From JAGPUQ01 sp036677085 (lineage in GTDB: Bacteria > Pseudomonadota > Gammaproteobacteria > Pseudomonadales > Porticoccaceae): a stretch of DNA of 64,000 nucleotides. Under the pieces are notes generated by a model. That model did no database searches, was not told the origin of the DNA, and saw nothing but the letters and a program-made list of their open reading frames with translations. A program made the position numbers and the translations under genes. Below, piece after piece: positions 57,842-64,000 of the stretch. The stretch covers positions 62,001 to 126,000 of the forward strand of contig JAKFFI010000022.1 in assembly GCA_036677085.1 (NCBI GenBank), read 5' to 3'. Position 1 is the stretch's first letter. Every line of letters starts with the position of its first letter.

Positions 57842-59975
57842 GTCGGTGCGGTTCCGATGGCAGGCACGCGCGCGGTGGCGGCGCACCCTGTTTCTGTGCC
57901 TGGTGCTGGCGTCGGTCGCGGCGGCGGGCTGGAGCATGCGGCAGGTGCTGCCCTACCACGGCGGCAAGCTGCTCGAAGTGTGCATCCTGGTGCTGTTCTG
58001 TTTTCTGTTCACCGGCATCACCGCCGGGTTCTGGATTGCCCTGTACGGGTTCGTGCTGCGGCGTCTGGGGGGCGACCGGATGAGCCCGCTGCGGCGGACC
58101 GACGCAGCGACCCTGGCGGCGACTCCGCTGGCGCCGACCGCGATCCTGTTTCCCATCTATCACGAGGAGGTCGAGCGCAGCTTCGCGGGTCTGCGCGCGA
58201 CCTGCCGGAGTCTGGCGCAAACCGGCGAGTTGGCGCATTTCGAGGTTTTCATTCTCTCCGACAGCCGCGATCCCGAGATGTGGCTGGCGGAGCGTGAGGC
58301 CTGGTTCGAGCTGTGCGAAGAACTCGGCGCCCATGGCCGCATCCACTATCGTCGCCGCACCCTCAATGTGAAGCGCAAGCCCGGCAATATCAGCGATTTT
58401 CTCGCACGCTGGGGCAACTGCTATCGCTACATGATTCACCTGGACGCCGACAGCATCATGACCGGCGACGCCCTGGTGACCATGGTGCGCCTGATGGAGC
58501 GATCGCCGGAAATGGCCATCCTGCAGACCGCGCCCGCGCTGGCCAACGCCAAAACCTTTCATGCCCGCGTGCAGCAATTTGGCTCGCAGCTTTACGGACC
58601 CCTGTTCCTGGCCGGGCTGGCGGCGCTGCAATTGGGGGAGAGCACCTTCTGGGGCCACAATGCGGTGCTGCGGATCGCGCCGTTCATGGCCCATGCCGGC
58701 CTGCCGCAATTGCGCGGCTGGGGTTTGTTCCGTGGCGCGGTGCTGAGCCACGACTTTGTTGAAGCGGCGCTGTTGCGCCGCGCCGGATACGAAGTGTGGC
58801 TGGAACCCGGTCTCGGCGGCAGTTACGAAGAAGCACCGCCCAGCCTGGTGGACGAGCTCGCCCGCGACCGCCGCTGGGTCAAGGGCAACTTGCAGCATCT
58901 GGCGTTCCTGTTCCGTCCGGGCTTCGCCTCCGCGCATCGCGCGGCCTTCCTCAACGGCATCATGAATTACTGTTCGTCGGTATTCTGGTTTGCGTTCCTG
59001 GTGGCGGTGACGGCGGAAACCGCCGTGCTCACCCTGCTGCCGGTGGCCTATTTCCCCGAACCCTATGCCCTGCACCCGCTGTGGCCGGAATGGCGCCCCG
59101 ACTGGGCGCTGATGCTGGTCAGCGTCACCGCGATCGTGCTGTTTTCCCCCAAGCTGCTGGCGTTTTTCGACGTCGCGCTCGACCGCCGCCGGCGCCGCGC
59201 CATGGGTGGGCTGGCACGCCTGGCGATCAGTCTGCTGATCGAGACCGTGGTGTCGTCGCTGCTCGCGCCGATCCGGATGCTGGCCCACAGCCAGTTCGTG
59301 ACCGAGGCGCTGCTCGATACCCAGGTGCTCTGGGCCGGACAGAATCGCACCCGGGAAACGCAGTGGTCGGAAGCCCTGATCCGCCAAGCGCCGGGCAGTC
59401 TGCTCGCCCTCGCCTGGATCGGTTTTGCCTACTGGCTGGATCCGCGCTTTTTCCTCTGGTCGCTGCCGGTCGCTGCGCCCTTGGTGTTCGCCGCACCCAT
59501 TTCGGTATGGCTGAGCCGCTATCGCGCCGGCGCCCGGCTGCGCGCCGCTGGCTTGTTGCTCGCGCCCGAGGAGAGTGTTCCGCCCGCCGTGCTGGACGAT
59601 CTGACCGCCTATCGGTGCCCGGTGACCGGGAATCTCTCGGGGTTTCCGCGCGCCGTGCTGTGTCCGGTCGCCAATGCGCTGCACTTGCAGTTGGCACGTC
59701 CCCGGGGCGACACGCCGTTGCGCCGACGCGTCCGCGAACGTCTGCTGGCCACTTGCGTAAAGGGTGGGCCCGGCGCGCTCAGCACCGGCGACAAGCGCTT
59801 CCTCGCGGAGGATGCCGAAGCGCTCACGGCTCTTCATCAGATCGCCTGGGAGCAGGCCCCCGACTCGCCCTGGGGCGTATTGATCGAGGCGTTGTTGCAG
59901 GCGCCAGTCCCGTCCCTGCCCTCGGCCTCGCCGGCACTGCCTGTGCCCGGCGCCGCGGCGCCCGGGATGCATTGA
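57834..59975 (+). CDS. opgH: Glucan glucosyltransferase OpgH
   Basis: An inner-membrane GT2 processive glucosyltransferase making the beta-1,2-glucan backbone from UDP-glucose. ATG at 57834 gives 713 aa, shorter at the N-terminus than E. coli OpgH (847 aa). Helices near 20-36 and 45-68 precede the cytosolic GT domain: FPIYHEEVERSFAGL, ILSDSRDPEMW, HLDADSIMTGDAL, STFWGHNAVLR and the RDRRWVKGNLQH (Q/RxxRW) motif. Further helices follow. The E. coli N-terminal FtsZ-binding region is mostly missing here. Confidence 0.92.
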   Translation: MVESVRFRWQARARWRRTLFLCLVLASVAAAGWSMRQVLPYHGGKLLEVCILVLFCFLFTGITAGFWIALYGFVLRRLGGDRMSPLRRTDAATLAATPLAPTAILFPIYHEEVERSFAGLRATCRSLAQTGELAHFEVFILSDSRDPEMWLAEREAWFELCEELGAHGRIHYRRRTLNVKRKPGNISDFLARWGNCYRYMIHLDADSIMTGDALVTMVRLMERSPEMAILQTAPALANAKTFHARVQQFGSQLYGPLFLAGLAALQLGESTFWGHNAVLRIAPFMAHAGLPQLRGWGLFRGAVLSHDFVEAALLRRAGYEVWLEPGLGGSYEEAPPSLVDELARDRRWVKGNLQHLAFLFRPGFASAHRAAFLNGIMNYCSSVFWFAFLVAVTAETAVLTLLPVAYFPEPYALHPLWPEWRPDWALMLVSVTAIVLFSPKLLAFFDVALDRRRRRAMGGLARLAISLLIETVVSSLLAPIRMLAHSQFVTEALLDTQVLWAGQNRTRETQWSEALIRQAPGSLLALAWIGFAYWLDPRFFLWSLPVAAPLVFAAPISVWLSRYRAGARLRAAGLLLAPEESVPPAVLDDLTAYRCPVTGNLSGFPRAVLCPVANALHLQLARPRGDTPLRRRVRERLLATCVKGGPGALSTGDKRFLAEDAEALTALHQIAWEQAPDSPWGVLIEALLQAPVPSLPSASPALPVPGAAAPGMH

Positions 59976-60120
59976 AAGAAAACGAGTGCCGGACTCGATC
60001 CGGTTGCTCCCGCGTTGCGCCGATTCCGCGCGGCGCGTGAAGGTTGGTTTCGATAGCGCGGAAACCCCGTGCTAGACTTTTCGCAATTCTTTTCATCCAA
60101 TTACAGGGGCGGAGTCACGC

Positions 60121-60876
60121 ATGAAAATTCACGGGTTGTCGGCACTGGTGACCGGCGGAGCGTCCGGTATCGGCGCCGGTGTCGCGCGGGTGCTGGCGCG
60201 CGCCGGCGCAAAAGTCGCCATTCTCGATCGCAACGCCGAACTGGCGCAGGCAACGGCCACCGAGATCGGTGGCATCGCCATCGCCTGCGATGTCGCCAAC
60301 GACGCTTCGGTGCAGCAGGCGGTTGCCGCGGCCCAGGCCGCGCAGGGCGCCGCACGCATTCTGGTCAACTGCGCCGGCATCGACACCGCGCGCAAGATTG
60401 TCAGCCGCAAGACCGGCGCGCACCCCATCGGACCGATGCAGCGCGTCATCGACGTCAATCTGGTAGGCACGCTCAGCTGTTGTGCCCACGCTTCCCACGC
60501 CATGCTCGATCTCGCGCCCCTGGACACTGACGGCGAGCGCGGCGTGCTCATCAACATCGCGTCGGTGGCGGCGTTCAACGCACCCAACGGCCAGTCGGTG
60601 TATGCCGCGTCCAAGGCCGGCGTGGTCGGTGCGACCCTGCCCATGGCGCGCGATCTGGCCCGCTACGGCATCCGCGTCATGACCATTGCGCCGGGGCTTT
60701 TCGATACGCCCCTGGCGGGCACCATGGATGATGCGATGACCGGACAGGTGCTGCGCCAGGTGTTGTTTCCCAAGCGCAAGGGCAGGCCGGAGGAGATCGG
60801 CGCACTGGTGCAGCACATCTGCGAAAACCCGATGCTGAACGCCGCGACCATCCGCATCGACGCGGGACTTTTCTGA
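60121..60876 (+). CDS. Short-chain dehydrogenase, 3-hydroxyacyl-CoA dehydrogenase type-2-like (copy 1)
   Basis: An SDR of 251 aa resembling human HSD17B10/bacterial 3-hydroxy-2-methylbutyryl-CoA dehydrogenase. TGGASGIG (11-18), NCAG (83-86), GVLINIASVAAFNAPNGQSVYAASKAG with Tyr161 and Lys165, and PMARDLARYGIRVMTIAPGLFDTPL are diagnostic. Asp at the end of beta-2 (ILDRNAE) indicates NAD+. It would oxidise the 3-hydroxyacyl-CoA formed after acyl-CoA dehydrogenase and hydratase steps. The ATG at 60121 directly follows GGCGGAGTCACGC. A close relative lies 70 bp downstream. Confidence 0.88.
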   Translation: MKIHGLSALVTGGASGIGAGVARVLARAGAKVAILDRNAELAQATATEIGGIAIACDVANDASVQQAVAAAQAAQGAARILVNCAGIDTARKIVSRKTGAHPIGPMQRVIDVNLVGTLSCCAHASHAMLDLAPLDTDGERGVLINIASVAAFNAPNGQSVYAASKAGVVGATLPMARDLARYGIRVMTIAPGLFDTPLAGTMDDAMTGQVLRQVLFPKRKGRPEEIGALVQHICENPMLNAATIRIDAGLF

Positions 60877-60946
60877 TCGTGAAATTCCCTACGAATGAAA
60901 CAACAATCCGTGCGCTGATGCTTGGTCGCGCGGCAGGAAATAACGC

Positions 60947-61699
60947 ATGAAGCTCGAAGGTGTAGCGGCATTTCTGACGGGTGGCGCCTCCGGTCTCGGT
61001 GCCGCCACCGCGCGCGTACTCACCGAGGCGGGCGCCATCGTGGCGCTGCTCGATCGCGACATGGTGCTGGCGGAACCCCTGGCGAAAGAGCTGGGCGGCG
61101 TCGCCATCCAATGCGATGTCGCCGATCACGACTCGCTCAAGGCCGCGGTGTTGCAGGCCTGCGCGGCCATCGGTCCGCCGCGCATCGCCGTGAATTTTGC
61201 CGGCATCGATGTCAGCCGCAAAATCGCCAGCCGCTCCCAGGGCCCGCATCCCATCGAATCCATGCAGCGCGAGATCAACATCAATGTCATCGGCACCCTC
61301 GATGGCTGCGCGCTGTTTGCCGAGCAGATGATGAACCTCGAGCCGTTCGAGGACGGCGAGCGCGGCGTGCTGATCAACATCGCGTCGGGAGCGGCGTTCA
61401 ACGGCCCGCCGGGACAGGCCGCCTATGCGGCGTCGAAGCGCGCGGTGGCGGGCGCGACCCTGCCCCTCGCCCGGGATCTCGCGCCCTACGGTATCCGCGT
61501 GATGACCATCGCACCGGGATTTTTCAAAACCCCGTTGGCCAGCTCGGTCGACGAGAAGCACATCGACAAGCTCATCGCGATGGTGCCCTTTCCGAAACGC
61601 TGGGGCGACCCGCGCGAAATCGGCGAGCTGGTCAAACATATCTGCCAGAACCGCATGCTCAACGGCGAGACCATCCAGATCGACGGCGCCATGCGCTGA
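60947..61699 (+). CDS. Short-chain dehydrogenase, 3-hydroxyacyl-CoA dehydrogenase type-2-like (copy 2)
   Basis: A second SDR of 250 aa, clearly a paralogue of the preceding gene with the same insertions (RKIASRSQGPHPIESMQRE). TGGASGLG (11-18), NFAG (83-86), Ser147, Tyr160 and Lys164 are in place. LLDRDMV again suggests NAD+. The C-terminus MLNGETIQIDGAMR is typical of HSD10-type enzymes. The spacing (70 bp) and same strand suggest cotranscription. The two may serve different acyl-chain types. Confidence 0.88.
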   Translation: MKLEGVAAFLTGGASGLGAATARVLTEAGAIVALLDRDMVLAEPLAKELGGVAIQCDVADHDSLKAAVLQACAAIGPPRIAVNFAGIDVSRKIASRSQGPHPIESMQREININVIGTLDGCALFAEQMMNLEPFEDGERGVLINIASGAAFNGPPGQAAYAASKRAVAGATLPLARDLAPYGIRVMTIAPGFFKTPLASSVDEKHIDKLIAMVPFPKRWGDPREIGELVKHICQNRMLNGETIQIDGAMR

Positions 61700-61726
61700 C
61701 CGGGAGACTGCACCGCGGACAGCGCC

Positions 61727-62065
61727 ATGATCGAGACCGTCAACCGCACCGCCAAATTTCAAATCGGGCAGGTGGTCAAGCACCGGATCTACCCGTTTCG
61801 CGGGGTGATCTTCGACGTCGATCCGACCTTCAGCAACACCGAGGAATGGCTCAATGCCATTCCCGAACAGCTCCGCCCGCATCGCGATCAACCCTTCTAT
61901 CACCTGCTCGCGGAAAACGCGCAGAGTTACTATGTCGCCTATGTGTCGGAGCAAAACCTGTTACCCGATACCAGCGACGTTCCGGTAAACCACCCTCGGC
62001 TCGAACAGCTTTTTGGCGAATTCAAAGACGCCCGCTATGAGCGGAAAAATCCTCGCACGCACTGA
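61727..62065 (+). CDS. hspQ: Heat shock protein HspQ
   Basis: A small beta protein of 112 aa (YccV/HspQ domain) that in E. coli and Salmonella modulates the Lon protease and DnaA turnover. KFQIGQVVKHRIYPFRGVIFDVDPTF, QPFYHLLAENAQSYYVAYVSEQNL and PVNHPRLEQLFGEF are conserved segments. It starts 27 bp after copy 2 of the SDR genes. No sigma-32 promoter was identifiable. Confidence 0.92.
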   Translation: MIETVNRTAKFQIGQVVKHRIYPFRGVIFDVDPTFSNTEEWLNAIPEQLRPHRDQPFYHLLAENAQSYYVAYVSEQNLLPDTSDVPVNHPRLEQLFGEFKDARYERKNPRTH

Positions 62066-62406
62066 CTGCCGAAAAACTTCTCTCAACGATCGATGGCTTT
62101 TTCGGCGCTCGCCCAGCCGACTGGTTACTATGATCCTGGCATTCGCAAGTGGGGTGTTGGTCCGTGGTGTTTTTCCCGCGGGCAACTTCAACTAGACTGA
62201 GGCTGGCGGTCTGCCCCGCGCGGAGCGCCAGGATCTGCTGGCGCGCGGCCGGAGCTCCCTGCGCCTGGATTTGAAACATCCGCGGGGCTCCTGTTGCGTC
62301 TGGTTGCGCAATCCTGCCGTGAGTGATTTTAACGGGACACGGTCGCCACTTGGCCTGTGCGCAGGGTTTTCAACCGGGTTTTTCATAACTCAGCGGAGAA
62401 CATTTC
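62066..62406. other. Intergenic region between hspQ and the amidohydrolase
   Basis: This 341-bp stretch has no supportable gene. It contains an A/T-rich inverted repeat GCCGAAAAA/TTTTTCGGC (62068-62076, 62098-62106) after hspQ, which might end transcription but lacks a GC stem, and a strong hairpin GCGCCAG-GATCTG-CTGGCGC (62225-62244) without a T-tract. A TAGACT at 62193-62198 could be a -10, with no convincing -35. Confidence 0.4.
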
Positions 62407-63774
62407 GTGGCACAGGAAACCCTACTGCGCAACGCGCGAGTGATCGACTGCATTTCCCGACAGCCGCGCGACGGCGTGTCGATCCTTATCCGCGGCGAGC
62501 GCATCGTCAAGGTGGATGCGCAGATCAACGCGGGCGTCGATACCGAAGTCATCGACTGCACCGGCAAGACGCTGATGCCGGGCCTGATCGACACCCATGT
62601 CCACGCCACCATGGTCGATGAAATCGACTTGCAACTGTTTATCGGCGCCGGCGTCACCACCGCCCGGGATGTGGGCGGCAAGCTCGACAGCGTCCTCGCG
62701 CTGCGCAGCCGGGTCAACAGCGGCGCGGTGCTGGGGCCGCGGCTGTTCGTGTGCGGCCCGCTGCTCGATGGCCGTGGCGACAGCTTCGACCACCAGGGCG
62801 AGTTCGGCATCATCCTCGACAATGTGCCCGACGCCGCCAGCGCGCCGGCCAAGATGAACCAGCTCATCGATGCGGGCGTCGATGGCATCAAGCTGTATTT
62901 CTCGATGACGCCCGATATCGTCGGGGCCTGCATCGACGCCGTCGACAGGCGCGTGCCGGTCACCGGCCACCTCGGCCGCACCACCGCGCTCGAAGCCGTC
63001 AATCTCGGCATCGACGGCATCGAACACATGTGGATCACGCCGTACAACGACATCTGCCCGATCGAAATGCGCCTGACGCCGGACATCTCCATGTCGAGTC
63101 CGCGGTTTTCCAGGACCACGTTCAAGGGCTGGGAGGAGGCCGACCTGCACGGCCCCGGCGCCCAGGCGCTGTTTGGCGCCATGGTCGAAAAGCAGGTGAA
63201 GATGGGCACCACGCTGGATCTGCTGTGGTTGGCCAACATCGGCCTCGAAGCCGCGCTCGCCGATACCGACCGCATGTACATCCCCAAGGCCTGCCTGAAG
63301 CGGCAGCGCGCGCTCGCCAAGATCGTCAAGGCGGGGCCGGAATGGGACATTCACACCGGGTTTCCGCCGGGCACAGGCGACAAGGCGCTGGAGAAACAGA
63401 AAGAGGCGGTGCGCATTCTCCACGAAGCCGGCGGCGTCATCGTCGGCGGCACCGATTGCTGCGGCGTCGCCTATCCGCCGCCCGGCTTTGCGCTGCTCCG
63501 CGAGGTGGAATTGTTGGCCGATGCGATCGGCAACATGGCGGCGCTGAAGGCGGTGACCGCGTCGGCGGCGTCGGCGCTGCGCATGGAAGGCGAATTGGGG
63601 ACCATAGCCCCGGGCCGCTATGCCGACATTCTGGTGCTGGGCCAGGACCCGTCGCAGGATGTGCGCTCGCTGCGTTCGCTGGAACGGGTGTACCGGGCGG
63701 GGGTGGCGCACGATCCCCAGGCCATGCTCGCCGGCTACCCGGCGCGGGACATGAATAATCTGGGTATGGCGTAG
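62407..63774 (+). CDS. Amidohydrolase family protein (imidazolonepropionase-like)
   Basis: A metal-dependent hydrolase of 455 aa of the amidohydrolase superfamily. H64 and H66 in DTHVHATM bind the metal. The bridging-lysine candidate is in DGIKLYFS, and further ligands are His in TGHLGR and IEHMW and the late Asp in GGTDCCG. Pattern and length resemble the aryldialkylphosphatase/prolidase-like and imidazolonepropionase-like subgroup, which hydrolyses C-N or ester bonds of many compounds. The start is GTG at 62407 after CGGAGAACATTTC. Substrate unknown; it follows the SDR/hspQ group by over 300 bp. Confidence 0.85.
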   Translation: MAQETLLRNARVIDCISRQPRDGVSILIRGERIVKVDAQINAGVDTEVIDCTGKTLMPGLIDTHVHATMVDEIDLQLFIGAGVTTARDVGGKLDSVLALRSRVNSGAVLGPRLFVCGPLLDGRGDSFDHQGEFGIILDNVPDAASAPAKMNQLIDAGVDGIKLYFSMTPDIVGACIDAVDRRVPVTGHLGRTTALEAVNLGIDGIEHMWITPYNDICPIEMRLTPDISMSSPRFSRTTFKGWEEADLHGPGAQALFGAMVEKQVKMGTTLDLLWLANIGLEAALADTDRMYIPKACLKRQRALAKIVKAGPEWDIHTGFPPGTGDKALEKQKEAVRILHEAGGVIVGGTDCCGVAYPPPGFALLREVELLADAIGNMAALKAVTASAASALRMEGELGTIAPGRYADILVLGQDPSQDVRSLRSLERVYRAGVAHDPQAMLAGYPARDMNNLGMA

Positions 63775-64000
63775 CGGGTTTCTCGACCCTCCGGACGCGG
63801 CGCCGATCCGCCCTGACCGACACGGGCCGCGCCGGCAGCTCGCCGGGAATCCCTCCTCGCCGATTGCCGACATTGAGCTCAGCCGGTTGGAGTGGCGTGT
63901 ACAACCTTGGCCCTGGACGCCGGCGCACCTCGTTTTCGATTGCGCCCGCGGCAGCCATAATGATCGGAGTGCGTCGCGTGTCCGACTCGCTGCGGCTCGG
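63775..64000. other. Downstream intergenic tail
   Basis: No gene recognised in the last 226 bp. A CATAAT (63956-63961) 17 bp after a weak TTTTCG might be a promoter of a gene beyond the window. An ATG at 63960 opens a frame that runs off the end. Confidence 0.3.

Overview
The window is GC-rich chromosomal DNA from a gammaproteobacterium. The evidence is a system-I cytochrome c maturation operon, opgGDH glucan genes, a heptose-containing LPS core locus and a gene order close to that of Pseudomonas. From the parC end to the glnE end the order is parC-parE-yqiA-cpdA-yqiB-nudF / tolC / waaA / FAD oxidoreductase-aldo/keto reductase / waaL-hldE-waaC / kinase / GT2-carbamoyltransferase-double kinase-waaP-waaG-waaF-ilvE-glnE. 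This follows the Pseudomonas aeruginosa block from parC to glnE with some genes missing (recollection of that genome, not a search). No rRNA, tRNA or CRISPR array was seen.

Layout. 1-4185: end of a ccm operon (ccmF partial, ccmG, ccmH, ccmI), then a VIT1/CCC1-type membrane protein. 5207-9953: four consecutive paralogous acyl-CoA dehydrogenases, all 387 aa. 9975-13066: a small-repeat zone with a hydroxylaminobenzene mutase/styrene oxide isomerase-like membrane protein, a dienelactone hydrolase and an FMN-dependent 2-hydroxy-acid dehydrogenase. It holds three families of palindromic repeats, one of which supplies the C-terminus of the dehydrogenase. 13212-14219: trpS.

14402-23670 is the main accessory region. 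It starts with integron-type gene cassettes on the + strand (unknown protein, DUF5677-like protein, PHB-depolymerase-like esterase, pirin) with recognisable attC sites and no integrase. A membrane FtsH protease plus DegP/HtrA protease operon follows on the - strand. Then comes a second cassette group whose attC-like sites read on the - strand (phd-vapC, a DUF1971 cupin, higB-higA). The two attC groups face each other across the protease operon.

23800-51209 is the conserved housekeeping and envelope block: topoisomerase IV, the nudF-yqiB-cpdA-yqiA cluster, divergent tolC, Kdo transferase, and LPS core synthesis, decoration and ligation, ending with ilvE and glnE. 51213-64000 holds a PilB/GspE-type ATPase, three short-chain dehydrogenases (two resembling human HSD17B10), the osmoregulated periplasmic glucan genes opgD divergent from opgG-opgH, hspQ and an amidohydrolase. 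Many ORFs antisense to real genes are open only because of base composition and are left out.
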